64,000 nucleotides of DNA from Cerina sp048266425 (lineage in GTDB: Bacteria > Bacteroidota > Bacteroidia > Flavobacteriales > Flavobacteriaceae), in the NCBI GenBank assembly GCA_048266425.1, contig JBLWZN010000006.1, positions 1-64,000 on the forward strand, in the 5' to 3' direction. The notes below the pieces were generated by a model, which was not told where the DNA came from, searched no databases, and saw only the letters and a list, made by a program, of their open reading frames with translations. Position 1 is the first letter of the stretch. Each line of letters begins with the position of its first letter. The translations under genes were made by a program, and so were the position numbers. Below are positions 16,562-25,487 of the stretch, in pieces.

Positions 16562-17302
16562 ATGAACACTATAGAAGATATAAAAGGAGGCAATATTCCT
16601 AGGCACTTGGCCATAATAATGGACGGGAACGGCCGTTGGGCCAAGCAGAAGGGGAGGCTTAGGGTATTTGGCCATGAAAACGGTGTAAATACCGTGAGGA
16701 AAACCGTTGAGCACTGCGCTAAATTAAATCTACAGTTTCTTACCCTTTACGCCTTTTCCACGGAAAACTGGAAAAGGCCCAAGCTGGAGGTAGACACGCT
16801 GATGAAACTATTGGTGGCCACCCTCAGGAAGGAGCTCCAGACTTTTAATGACAACAATATTAGATTAAACGCCATAGGCAATATTGGTTCCCTGCCCAAA
16901 AAAGTGAATAGGGAACTGACCGAGGTCATCGCCAAAACAAAAGAAAATACGGGAATGACCTTGACTTTAGCATTGAGTTATGGGGCTAGGGAGGAGATAA
17001 AAAATGCAATGCAACTGATAGCGCTCAAAGTTAAAAATAATATAATTTCTCCTGAAAATATTGACGAAACCATTATAAATACTCATCTTTACACGCATAA
17101 TTTACCAGACGTTGACCTCTTGATCCGTACTAGTGGGGAACGTAGGATCAGTAATTTTTTGCTTTGGCAAATTGCATATGCGGAATTATATTTTATTGAA
17201 GTATTTTGGCCAGATTTTACAGAGCAGCATTTGGTGGAGGCCATCATAAATTACCAGAACAGAGAACGAAGATTTGGAAAAACTAGCGAACAACTTACTT
17301 AA
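16562..17302 (+). CDS. uppS: undecaprenyl diphosphate synthase (isoprenyl transferase)
   Basis: A 246-residue cis-prenyltransferase that extends farnesyl diphosphate with isopentenyl units to the C55 lipid carrier for peptidoglycan and O-antigen. The catalytic Asp is D21 in IMDGNGRWAK. Other signatures are LTLYAFSTENWKRP and DLLIRTSGERRISNFLLWQ with the product-release region after it. The bamA frame overlaps or directly abuts its stop. Confidence 0.96.
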   Translation: MNTIEDIKGGNIPRHLAIIMDGNGRWAKQKGRLRVFGHENGVNTVRKTVEHCAKLNLQFLTLYAFSTENWKRPKLEVDTLMKLLVATLRKELQTFNDNNIRLNAIGNIGSLPKKVNRELTEVIAKTKENTGMTLTLALSYGAREEIKNAMQLIALKVKNNIISPENIDETIINTHLYTHNLPDVDLLIRTSGERRISNFLLWQIAYAELYFIEVFWPDFTEQHLVEAIINYQNRERRFGKTSEQLT

Positions 17303-19883
17303 GGATGTGAGAGGCCTCATTTCCCTAAAACTCTTAACTACCCTACTACTCCTTTTTTTTGTAACCCTTACCTCGGCACAGGATGTTTCCTATGACAATA
17401 GCAAGAAATATATCTTGGGAGGTTTAAAGGTTACGGGCCTACAGAGCTATAATGAGCAGACCGTGGTAACCTATACCGGTCTTAGGGTGGGGCAGCCCAT
17501 TACCCTCCCCGGCGACGAAATAAGCGCCGTGATCACCAAGCTTTGGGGGTTGGAACTTTTTAGTTACATTGATATGTATATCACCAATATTGAGGGTGAT
17601 AAGGCATTTTTGGAGCTTCACATCGTAGAACGGCCAACATTGTCAGATGTTACCGTTTATGGAATAAAGGCTAAAAAGGTAGAGGACATCCTAAAGGACA
17701 CCGATCTTAAAAAAGGGAAAAAAATAACGGAAAGTCTTATCTCAAATTCCAAAAACTATCTTCAGAACAAATATAAAAAGGAAGGGTATCTTTTTACCAA
17801 GGTAAATATTGCAACCGCAAAGGATACTTCCGAGACCAATGCGGAAAGCATGGTCATCAATATTAAAAAAGGAAGCAAGGTAAAGGTCAAGGAAATTGAC
17901 ATTGAGGGGAATGAGCAAATTAGCGATGCCGCACTTCTCGGGGCAATGAAAAAAACGAAAGAAAAACGATTTTATAGATTTTGGAAAAAATCCAAATATA
18001 TTGAGGCAGATTATCAGGCAGACCTTAAACTGCTGGTAGATAAATTTGCGGAGAACGGGTATAGGGATGCCCGGATTATATCTGATACCTTGATTGAGGT
18101 GGACGACAAAAATGTGAAGATAAAAATAAAGGTAGAGGAAGGGGATAAATATTACTTTGGTAAAATCGATTTTGTTGGGAACACGGTTTACAGCGACCGA
18201 CAATTGCATCAGGTTTTGGGGATCAAGATAGGGGATACCTACAACGGGGTATTATTGAAGAAACGGATTGCCGACGATACTAAGCCCGATGCAGAGGACG
18301 TGAGCAGTCTTTACCAAAACAATGGGTATATGTTTTCCAGCATCAATCCGGTCGAAATGTCCGCCCAAAACGATACGATAGACTTCGAAATCCGTGTTAT
18401 AGAAGGAAAGGAGACTTTCCTTAACCATGTAACGGTGGTTGGGAACGACAAGACCAATGACCATGTGATCTTCAGGGAACTCCGTACCAGACCGGGCCAA
18501 AAATATAACAAATCCGACATCATAAGGAGTATCCGTGAACTGGGGGCCTTGGGCTTTTTTGATGCGGAACAGATCAAACCGGACATTCAAAATCCTGATC
18601 CCAATGCGGGGACTGTCGACATAAAATATAGTCTTGTAGAGGCTGGTTCCAGTCAGATCGAGGTTCAGGGAGGCTACGGTGGCGGCGGATTTATTGGTAC
18701 ATTGGGACTTTCCTTTAACAACTTCTCCATCCGAAATCTTTTCAATTTGGATTCCTACAAGCCGGTACCCATGGGAGACGGGCAGCAGATGGCCTTGAGG
18801 TTACAGGCTAGTCAGACCTATAGGGTATACAGCATAAACTTTTCCGAGCCCTGGATGGGGGGGAAGAAACCGGTCCGATTTAATTCGTCCTTTTCCTATA
18901 CCAAACAGTTCGGTTATGATTATATGACAAGGAAGAAAAATACAAATCAGACGTTCTCCATTACCGGAGCAACGGTCGGGCTGGCAAAAAGAGTGCAATG
19001 GCCAGATGATTTCTTTACCATTTCCCAATCCGTCAACTATCAACTTTACAATTTTAATAACTACAACGTAGGCTTGTTCAATTTTGGAAATGGCAAGTCG
19101 AATTCCTTGGCCTATGTCTTGGGAATTTCCAGGAAATCCTCTGGGCCCAACCCAATTTTTCCAATGAGCGGTTCCAGTTTTGATATTGTTGCCAAGTTTA
19201 CTTTGCCCTATTCCCTTTTTAACGATATAAACTACGACCAGTTGAACTCGGAAAAGGAGGATGCGATCATTAACAATGATAACGCAGCGTTGGAGTTGAA
19301 CGACCAGATACGATATAAGTGGCTGGAATTTTACAAGGTCAATTTCAAAGGGGATTGGTACCAACGGATCTGGCAAAAATTGGTACTCAGGGCCAATACG
19401 GAATTTGGATTTTTAGGAGCTTATAATGAAAAGGCCGGAATTGTACCTTTCGAAAGATTTTATGTCGGGGGCGATGGTATGGGCAACTTTACATTAGACG
19501 GCCGGGACATAGTAGCATTAAGGGGGTATGAAAACCAATCCGTAACCCCATGGGTAATAAATTCCGCTACCGGTCAGTATGGCCAGGAAGGAGGGGTTAT
19601 TTATAACAAGTATTCTTTGGAACTTCGATATCCAATTACGTTAAAGCCTTCAGCTTCAATTTACGCACTTACTTTCCTGGAGGCAGGTAACTCATTTGCT
19701 AAATTTTCCGATTTTGATCCATTTGCCGTAAAGCGATCTGCAGGTGTAGGTGTGCGTATTTTTATGCCGGCCTTTGGTCTTCTGGGTATTGATTTTGGAT
19801 ATGGTTTCGATCAAGATTACAACCCCAGTTCCAATGGCCCAAGTGGATGGCAGACACATTTTATCATAGGACAGCAATTCTGA
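17274..19883 (+). CDS. bamA: outer-membrane protein assembly factor BamA
   Basis: An 869-residue Omp85 protein that inserts beta-barrels into the outer membrane. Order: signal peptide (LKLLTTLLLLFFVTLTSAQ), five POTRA domains over about 40-430 (e.g. VKVKEIDIEGNEQISDAALL), then a 16-strand barrel from about 450. The barrel includes VPFERFYVGGDGMGNF, ALRGYENQSV and the terminal HFIIGQQF. Two starts are possible: TTG at 17274, overlapping uppS by 29 nt, or GTG at 17307, 5 nt after uppS, which gives a more normal signal peptide. Confidence 0.95.
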   Translation: MEKLANNLLKDVRGLISLKLLTTLLLLFFVTLTSAQDVSYDNSKKYILGGLKVTGLQSYNEQTVVTYTGLRVGQPITLPGDEISAVITKLWGLELFSYIDMYITNIEGDKAFLELHIVERPTLSDVTVYGIKAKKVEDILKDTDLKKGKKITESLISNSKNYLQNKYKKEGYLFTKVNIATAKDTSETNAESMVINIKKGSKVKVKEIDIEGNEQISDAALLGAMKKTKEKRFYRFWKKSKYIEADYQADLKLLVDKFAENGYRDARIISDTLIEVDDKNVKIKIKVEEGDKYYFGKIDFVGNTVYSDRQLHQVLGIKIGDTYNGVLLKKRIADDTKPDAEDVSSLYQNNGYMFSSINPVEMSAQNDTIDFEIRVIEGKETFLNHVTVVGNDKTNDHVIFRELRTRPGQKYNKSDIIRSIRELGALGFFDAEQIKPDIQNPDPNAGTVDIKYSLVEAGSSQIEVQGGYGGGGFIGTLGLSFNNFSIRNLFNLDSYKPVPMGDGQQMALRLQASQTYRVYSINFSEPWMGGKKPVRFNSSFSYTKQFGYDYMTRKKNTNQTFSITGATVGLAKRVQWPDDFFTISQSVNYQLYNFNNYNVGLFNFGNGKSNSLAYVLGISRKSSGPNPIFPMSGSSFDIVAKFTLPYSLFNDINYDQLNSEKEDAIINNDNAALELNDQIRYKWLEFYKVNFKGDWYQRIWQKLVLRANTEFGFLGAYNEKAGIVPFERFYVGGDGMGNFTLDGRDIVALRGYENQSVTPWVINSATGQYGQEGGVIYNKYSLELRYPITLKPSASIYALTFLEAGNSFAKFSDFDPFAVKRSAGVGVRIFMPAFGLLGIDFGYGFDQDYNPSSNGPSGWQTHFIIGQQF

Positions 19884-20080
19884 TCCTAAAATCCCTTGGA
19901 GTTTTTTACGGGGAGTTTATAGTTTTGGGCCAAGATTATAACATTATGCGGGGCTTGACTATTTGGGTCGAATAAGAACAGTACAATTTATTTGCGCCAG
20001 AAACGTTTGGAAATTACGGGCGACCCAGCAATATTGTACGGGGAATTCGATAAATTTTTTATTTTGGCACGATATTTTCT

Positions 20081-20932
20081 ATGGATACGAATAGAAGCAG
20101 CATATACGGTATAAAAGTTCTTTTGGTTATTGTGGCTTTGTGGGGCACCTGTGGCACCTATGCACAGAGAGGGGTTAGGATTGGTTATGTGGACATGGAC
20201 TATATATTGGAAAATGTTGAGGAATATCGCGAGGCAAGTACACAGTTGGAGGCCAAGGCCCAAAAATGGAAGCAGGAAATAGAACAACGACAAGGCGTTA
20301 TCAACCAAATGAAGAATGACCTTACGTCAGAAAAAGTGTTGTTGACGGATGAACTCATATCCGAAAGGGAAGAGGACATTAAAGTAAAGGAAAATGAACT
20401 GTTTAAATACCAACAAGATAGGTTTGGTCCCCATGGTGATCTGGTGCTTCAAAAACAAAGGTTGATACAGCCAATACAGGACCAAGTTTTTAATGAAGTA
20501 CAGAAAATAGGGGCAAATAAAAAATACGATTTTATTTTTGATAAATCGGCAGATGTTGTAATGTTGTACTCCGAAAAAAGATTCGACATTAGCGATCTGG
20601 TTCTCAGGGGCATTTCTAGGACGCGAAAGATAAGCGCACCCGACAAAAAGGGGGATTCTAGGAGTAGTTTGGACGAATTTCAGGACGACCCGGAAGAAGA
20701 GGAAATTAGCGATGCCCTAAAGGAACGTCAAGAGAAATCGGACCAGGCTGCTGAAGCCCGTGCAAAGTCCGCCGATGAGAAGAGGGCAGAACAGTTAAAG
20801 TTAAGGGAAGAGCGCAAAAAGGCCTACGAAGCTAGGAGAACCAAATTGTTGGAGGAAAGGGAGGCCAAGAAAAAGGAAAAGTTGGAGGAACGAAATAAGG
20901 ATTCCGAAACTCCTCAGGAAGAGACAAATTGA
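20081..20932 (+). CDS. OmpH/Skp-family periplasmic chaperone, long form
   Basis: A 283-residue protein with a signal peptide (VLLVIVALWGTCGTYAQ) and a Skp-like body (RIGYVDMDYILENVEEYREA, then a long coiled coil, then KKYDFIFDKSADVVMLYS). After about residue 190 there is a highly charged helical tail rich in Glu, Lys and Arg, absent from classical Skp. Skp holds unfolded outer-membrane proteins for BamA, matching the neighbour. Confidence 0.9.
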   Translation: MDTNRSSIYGIKVLLVIVALWGTCGTYAQRGVRIGYVDMDYILENVEEYREASTQLEAKAQKWKQEIEQRQGVINQMKNDLTSEKVLLTDELISEREEDIKVKENELFKYQQDRFGPHGDLVLQKQRLIQPIQDQVFNEVQKIGANKKYDFIFDKSADVVMLYSEKRFDISDLVLRGISRTRKISAPDKKGDSRSSLDEFQDDPEEEEISDALKERQEKSDQAAEARAKSADEKRAEQLKLREERKKAYEARRTKLLEEREAKKKEKLEERNKDSETPQEETN

Positions 20933-20935
20933 AAT

Positions 20936-21111
20936 TGAACCCATCTTGACTTTTTGTCCCGCTTGTTTTTGAGGGGAACCAAGATTTTCGATATTTGCGG
21001 TCTAAGGAATACCTTTATGAATGGCATAGCTATTGCTGTAATGAGGGAAAAGATAAAAGTAGATTTCAAAATAAGGAGATCATAGGTAATAAAAAAGTCA
21101 AGATGGGTTCA
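20936..21111. repeat. long inverted repeat between the two ompH genes
   Basis: TGAACCCATCTTGACTTTTT at 20936-20955 has its exact reverse complement at 21092-21111, enclosing about 136 bp without a gene. The left arm starts 4 nt after the ompH stop codon. It could form a large stem in mRNA leaving the first gene, or be a small non-autonomous element. No target duplication was recognised. Confidence 0.7.
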
Positions 21112-21198
21112 TTTTTAAAACCAGTTTAAGTATAGTTTTTAAAAGTAATATCCATATCGAAAATTGAAAATTAACACTCAAAATTGTAATTAGAAATC

Positions 21199-21705
21199 AT
21201 GAAACACTTAAAAAGAATAACAATTGCCTTGGTTTTGTTCGTAGCAACGACGGGTTTTATAAATGCGCAGAAGATCGCCCACATAGACGTGCAGGAACTC
21301 TTGTCAGCGATGCCGGAGATGAAGGCCGCCCAGGCCGAACTCCAAAAATTGGGAGAAACCTACAAGGCAGATATTGAAAGTTCCGTAACTGAATTGAAAA
21401 ATAAATACAACCAATACTCAACCGAAGCAGCGACTAAATCCAAAGAGGAAAACGACAAACGTGCCGCTGAATTGCAGGGATATGAGAAGAATATTGGTGA
21501 CGCACAAAATGCGGCCCAACAAGAATTACAGAAAAAACAACAGGAATTGATGGGCCCTATTACCGAGAAAGCCAAAGCTGCCATAGAAAAGGTAGCCGCA
21601 GCTGAAGGTATCGATTATGTTATCGATGCTTCGCCGGGAGGTGGACTTATCGTTGCCAAAGGAAAGGATTTGTTGCCTCAGGTCAAAAAGGAGCTGGGCT
21701 TTTAA
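21199..21705 (+). CDS. OmpH/Skp-family periplasmic chaperone
   Basis: A 168-residue protein of normal Skp length. It has a signal peptide (ITIALVLFVATTGFINAQ), KIAHIDVQELLSAMPEMKAA at the mature N-terminus, an Ala/Gln/Lys-rich coiled-coil arm (about 50-130), and the C-terminal IDYVIDASPGGGLIVAKGKD. Paralogue of the preceding gene; such ompH pairs downstream of bamA are common in flavobacteria. Confidence 0.93.
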   Translation: MKHLKRITIALVLFVATTGFINAQKIAHIDVQELLSAMPEMKAAQAELQKLGETYKADIESSVTELKNKYNQYSTEAATKSKEENDKRAAELQGYEKNIGDAQNAAQQELQKKQQELMGPITEKAKAAIEKVAAAEGIDYVIDASPGGGLIVAKGKDLLPQVKKELGF

Positions 21706-21730
21706 TCGAAAACCTAGATTTAAAATTTTA

Positions 21731-21760
21731 AGGCCATACGGTATAGTATGGCCTTTTTTT
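21731..21760 (+). terminator. Rho-independent terminator after ompH
   Basis: Stem GGCCATAC (21732-21739) with GTATGGCC (21746-21753), followed by TTTTTTT. It ends the uppS-bamA-ompH-ompH transcript. Confidence 0.85.
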
Positions 21761-21805
21761 GTTTTGTATTGTTTGGAATACTTTAACTTTAGGGCTTATT
21801 AAAGT

Positions 21806-22603
21806 ATGCTATCCATGAATCTTAGCCCCATAGGTATTTTTGATTCGGGTGTAGGTGGTACTACCATTTGGAGGGAAATTTACCAACTATTGCCCAACGA
21901 GGACACCATCTATCTGGCGGACAGTAAGAATGCCCCCTATGGGGAGCGTTCCAAAGAAGATATTCTTCGGTTGAGCATTAAGAACACGGAATACTTGCTG
22001 GGCCAGGGTTGCAAATTGATAGTGGTAGCCTGCAATACGGCCACGACCAATGCTATTTCCTATTTGCGGAATCATTATAAGGTTCCCTTTATTGGGATAG
22101 AGCCAGCAATAAAGCCGGCAGCTCTAAATTCCAAATCCAAAAAAGTGGGTATTTTGGCCACAAAGGGCACCCTGAGCAGTGAGCTGTTCCATAGCACTTC
22201 GGGAAACCACGCCAGTGGAATCACGGTATTGGAGCGGGAGGGAGCCGGACTGGTTCCGCTTATTGAGGCAGGAAAGGTAAATTCCTTGGAGACAAAGAGG
22301 TTATTGTACCAATTTTTGGAACCCATGTTGAAGGAGGGAATAGATTATCTGGTGCTTGGATGTACACATTACCCTTATTTGATTCCGGTACTTCGGGAAA
22401 TTCTTCCCCCAGACGTGGTCATCCTGGACTCCGGTTTGGCCGTTGCCCGGCAAACCCAAGCCGTGCTTATACAGAATAAGTTATTGAAGACCAAGCACGG
22501 TCCAACAACACATAGTTTTTATACGAATGCCAATGTTGGGATTTTGAAGGATTTCCTAAATGATATCAAAGTAGATTATACGGTAGAGTATCTAGATTTT
22601 TAG
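21806..22603 (+). CDS. murI: glutamate racemase
   Basis: A 265-residue racemase that makes D-glutamate for peptidoglycan. Both catalytic cysteines are visible: C76 in VVACNTATTNA and C186 in LVLGCTHYPYL. The N-terminal GIFDSGVGGTTIW and LADSKNAPYGERS are family signatures. The ATG at 21815 is an equally good start. It lies just after the ompH terminator, so it likely has its own promoter. Confidence 0.96.
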   Translation: MLSMNLSPIGIFDSGVGGTTIWREIYQLLPNEDTIYLADSKNAPYGERSKEDILRLSIKNTEYLLGQGCKLIVVACNTATTNAISYLRNHYKVPFIGIEPAIKPAALNSKSKKVGILATKGTLSSELFHSTSGNHASGITVLEREGAGLVPLIEAGKVNSLETKRLLYQFLEPMLKEGIDYLVLGCTHYPYLIPVLREILPPDVVILDSGLAVARQTQAVLIQNKLLKTKHGPTTHSFYTNANVGILKDFLNDIKVDYTVEYLDF

Positions 22604-22635
22604 AAATATATACCAAAACACCAAACACTGAACAA

Positions 22636-23133
22636 TTAAACCCTTTCGTAGGTCAAATAGGTGAAATCGTATTGGTGCCGCTCGTCCTTGGGATGGTATA
22701 CCTCGGCCACCAGTTTCCACTGACTCTTATCGATTTCCGGGAAAAAGGTATCCGCTTCAAAGTTGGAATGGATTCGGGTCAGCTCAATTTTGTTGGCGTA
22801 AGGCATTCCCAATTTGTAGATTTCCCCTCCCCCAATAATAAAGGAAAGATCATCGCTTACGGTTTTCTTTATCGCCTCCTCCATGGAATGCACTACAAGA
22901 CAATTGGGAAACCTGGGTACATAGTTCACGTCCCTGGTTATGATGATGTGTGTCCGGTTAGGCAATGGTTTTGGAAAGGTTTCAAAGGTTTTCCTGCCCA
23001 TGATAATCTTATGGCCAGAGGTCAGGCTCTTAAAGCGCTTAAAGTCGTCGGGCAGGTGCCATAACAGGTCGTTGTCGATGCCCAAGGCATTGTTCTCGGC
23101 GGCGGCGGCGATCAGGGCAATGGTTCTTCCCAC
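22636..23133 (-). CDS. folA: dihydrofolate reductase
   Basis: A 165-residue DHFR that reduces dihydrofolate with NADPH. Signatures: IALIAAAAENNALGIDNDLL (substrate loop), WHLPDDFKRFK with the catalytic Asp, IIMGRKTFETFPKPLPNRTH (NADPH), and FIIGGGEIYK. It overlaps the upstream 2TM gene by 22 nt. thyA, which regenerates its substrate, lies 5 kb away on the same strand. Confidence 0.96.
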   Translation of the reverse strand: MGRTIALIAAAAENNALGIDNDLLWHLPDDFKRFKSLTSGHKIIMGRKTFETFPKPLPNRTHIIITRDVNYVPRFPNCLVVHSMEEAIKKTVSDDLSFIIGGGEIYKLGMPYANKIELTRIHSNFEADTFFPEIDKSQWKLVAEVYHPKDERHQYDFTYLTYERV

Positions 23134-23519
23134 GGGTCTTTTTTTTTATTGATGTTCGTCAGAGGGAAATCGGTATCGATTTCCTTTTGTATTTCGGCTA
23201 TTTTCTTTTTTTGTTTGGCTACCAATTTTTCCCTTTGCCCACGTTCCCATTCCTTGCCCATAAATTCTTGGGTAATGAAAACATTGATGAAATGCAAAAT
23301 AAAAATACCTCCCCAGATAAGGATTACCCACAAATACCAATTGTGTTGTTCGTCGTATTTAAGAATCTTATTGGCCAGAAAAGCGAATACGCCCCCAATT
23401 AAAAAAAAGACAAAATGATTGTAGAGCTTTTTCTTTTGTTTAACCCTGGCGTGGGCATACTCCAGTTGCTCATGTTGCTCTAGATCGATTTCGTTTTTAT
23501 TTTTATTTTTGAAAAACAT
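23112..23519 (-). CDS. 2TM-domain membrane protein
   Basis: A 135-residue protein starting at 23519 (MFFKNKNKNEIDLEQ). A longer frame to 23654 runs through the upstream promoter region and was rejected. It has an amphipathic start (EYAHARVKQKKKLYNHF), two membrane helices (FVFFLIGGVFAFLANKI; WYLWVILIWGGIFILHFINV) and a basic tail, which is the 2TM-domain layout. Its 3' end overlaps folA, indicating co-transcription. Function unknown. Confidence 0.8.
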   Translation of the reverse strand: MFFKNKNKNEIDLEQHEQLEYAHARVKQKKKLYNHFVFFLIGGVFAFLANKILKYDEQHNWYLWVILIWGGIFILHFINVFITQEFMGKEWERGQREKLVAKQKKKIAEIQKEIDTDFPLTNINKKKDPWEEPLP

Positions 23520-23539
23520 GGAATGCCTATCTTTACTAG

Positions 23540-23547
23540 CAAAGATA
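23540..23547 (-). promoter_or_regulatory. -7 box of the 2TM/folA operon
   Basis: On the minus strand TATCTTTG (TAnnTTTG) lies directly downstream of the left arm of the 19-bp inverted repeat and about 20 nt before the ATG at 23519. It also forms part of a TATCTTT/AAAGATA palindrome (23529-23548). Confidence 0.5.
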
Positions 23548-23549
23548 TT

Positions 23550-23708
23550 GAAGTGATTTAAACTTTTTGTGTTTAAGCGAAGATTTGTCATTTTTCGGCC
23601 AATTGATGTCTTCTTTGAGGTGCATAACAGGGCTACGGAACAAGAAAAAGTCAAGAAATGAGTGGAGAGGGACGGTTTTTAGCAAATGAAAAAAGTTTAA
23701 ATCACTTC
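23550..23708. repeat. 19-bp inverted repeat in a divergent promoter region
   Basis: GAAGTGATTTAAACTTTTT (23550-23568) recurs as its exact reverse complement at 23690-23708. The repeats sit in the intergenic region between the divergent 2TM/folA and aminotransferase genes and point outward, so each gene has the same 19-mer (AAAAAGTTTAAATCACTTC) reading toward it. Paired operators or the ends of a 159-bp miniature element are both possible. Confidence 0.65.
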
Positions 23709-23791
23709 ATTAAATAAAGGACAATCATTGTGAAAGTCGGACCACTTCCAAATCGTTGGAATAGTGCCAAAGTAAATTCCTTTTACCCATT

Positions 23792-24877
23792 ATGAAGAAT
23801 TACCCAGATCAATTCCCCGTACTCAGTCAATACGTATATGCCAACACAGCAGCTTGTGGGCTCCTTAGTGATGGTTTAATGGAATGGCGACAGGAACACG
23901 ACCTGGATTATTTGATCGGGGGCAGTGTTATGCAAATGAAAAGTTTATCATTGATCGGGGAAACAAAGAGGACCATTGGCAAATTTTTTAATTGCAAACC
24001 CGATAATGTAGCCTTGGTACCCAATTTTTCTTTGGGGCTAAACCAATTGTTGGAGGGATTGGATCCAAAACACAAGGTACTACTATTGGAGAATGATTAC
24101 CCCTCGGTAAACTGGCCGTTTGAAAGCCGGGGTTTCGGGGTATCCTATGTGAAAATCGATGAAAATTTGGAAGCGAATATCCAAAACCAAGTTAAAATCG
24201 ATAACATTTCGATTCTAGCCCTGAGCTTGGTGCAATGGGTGAACGGAGTAAAAATAAATTTGAAATTTTTAAATCAATTAAAAAATGAATTTCCGAACCT
24301 GATCATTATGGCCGATGGTACCCAGTTTTGTGGTACAGCCCAGTTTGACTTTGAAAGCTCGGGGATTGATTTGTTGGGCGCAAGTGGCTATAAATGGCTA
24401 TTGGCTGGTTATGGCAACGGATTTTGGATGTGCAAGGAAGGTGTAAAGGAACATTTTACCCTAAAAGGATCGGGTTTTGGTTCGGTAAATGGGAATTTAA
24501 ATGCAAAGGACAAGATTCCGTTTATGAAGCACTTGGAGCCGGGGCATCTGGATACCTTGAACTTCGGAAGCCTTAAATTTTCGTTGGATTTTTTATCCCG
24601 TACAGGAATGGATAAAATTGAAACCCGTGTTAAGGAACTCACGGAATATGCTAAAACCAAATTTATGGAACTTGGATTATTGGAACCATATGTTGTTCAG
24701 AGAAATGACCATGGTCCAATATTTAATATAAAAGGAAATGATGGGTTGTTTCAGCATTTGACAGAAAAAAATGTGGTCTGTTCCCAAAGAGGAGGCGGAA
24801 TTCGGCTTAGTTTTCACTTTTATAACACCGAAAAGCATATAGATGACATTGTAAAAAGCTTAATTACAAGGGTATAG
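23792..24877 (+). CDS. class V aminotransferase-fold PLP enzyme
   Basis: A 361-residue fold-type I PLP enzyme of the cysteine-desulfurase / isopenicillin-epimerase-like class V group. Signatures: YVYANTAACGLLS at the N-terminus, MADGTQFCGTAQFDF with the cofactor-binding Asp, and GASGYKWLLAGYGNGF with the Schiff-base lysine. RQGGGIR-like QRGGGIRLSFHFYN is near the end. Substrate not identifiable from sequence. Confidence 0.88.
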   Translation: MKNYPDQFPVLSQYVYANTAACGLLSDGLMEWRQEHDLDYLIGGSVMQMKSLSLIGETKRTIGKFFNCKPDNVALVPNFSLGLNQLLEGLDPKHKVLLLENDYPSVNWPFESRGFGVSYVKIDENLEANIQNQVKIDNISILALSLVQWVNGVKINLKFLNQLKNEFPNLIIMADGTQFCGTAQFDFESSGIDLLGASGYKWLLAGYGNGFWMCKEGVKEHFTLKGSGFGSVNGNLNAKDKIPFMKHLEPGHLDTLNFGSLKFSLDFLSRTGMDKIETRVKELTEYAKTKFMELGLLEPYVVQRNDHGPIFNIKGNDGLFQHLTEKNVVCSQRGGGIRLSFHFYNTEKHIDDIVKSLITRV

Positions 24878-25026
24878 ATGTATGGAGTTGCTAAATGCAC
24901 ATAGGTCATTTTGACAATGGTGGGTTTTCGCCAACGTATTTTTGATAAAATGATAAATTTTAGTTAACTAATTGTGTTCTAGAGGTTTTATGAGTTCCTT
25001 TGTACAAAATTTAAAAACACACTATT

Positions 25027-25323
25027 ATGTCTATTACAAAGCAATATTTGAAGTCGAAGCCTGTATGTAAAGTTACTTTTACAGTGCCAGCAGAGGAAGC
25101 TAAAAAAGTTGCCGTTGTGGGTGATTTTAACAACTGGAGCCCAAAGGAAAGCTCGTTGAAAAAATTGAAGAACGGTACGTTTAAAGGTACTTTTGAACTA
25201 CCAAAAGAAAAAACCTATGAGTTTAAGTATTTGGTTGATGGCAACTATGTAAACGAACCAGAAGCCGATCGTTTTCAATGGAACGATTATGCTGGTGCGG
25301 AAAATGCCGTATTGGTATTGTAA
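25027..25323 (+). CDS. isoamylase early-set (CBM48-like) domain protein
   Basis: A 98-residue single-domain protein: VTFTVPAEEAKKVAVVGDFN then NWSPKES, and KTYEFKYLVDGNYVNEPEAD. This is the glycogen-binding or early-set fold also found at the start of branching enzymes and in AMPK beta subunits. Stand-alone copies are common in Bacteroidota; a glycogen or starch-binding role is inferred. Confidence 0.88.
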   Translation: MSITKQYLKSKPVCKVTFTVPAEEAKKVAVVGDFNNWSPKESSLKKLKNGTFKGTFELPKEKTYEFKYLVDGNYVNEPEADRFQWNDYAGAENAVLVL

Positions 25324-25337
25324 TTTAAGAAATTAAT

Positions 25338-25376
25338 AAGTTGCCGTTGGGATATTTCCCAATGGCAACTTTTATT
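25338..25376 (+). terminator. Rho-independent terminator
   Basis: Stem AGTTGCCgTTGGG with CCCAAtGGCAACT, followed by TTTTATTT, directly after the early-set domain gene. Confidence 0.85.
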
Positions 25377-25440
25377 TACGTCTATTGTTTATCCGTTAAT
25401 TCTTTGATAGGAACTGCAATCTTAAATTTCGGATTTTCAA

Positions 25441-25473
25441 CCATAAACCATAAACCATAAACCATAAACCATA
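25441..25473. repeat. 7-bp tandem repeat (CCATAAA)
   Basis: Four full CCATAAA units plus a partial fifth, just downstream of egtD. Probably a slippage-prone microsatellite; no gene overlaps it. Confidence 0.85.
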
Positions 25474-25487
25474 CCCTCCCCTAAAGT

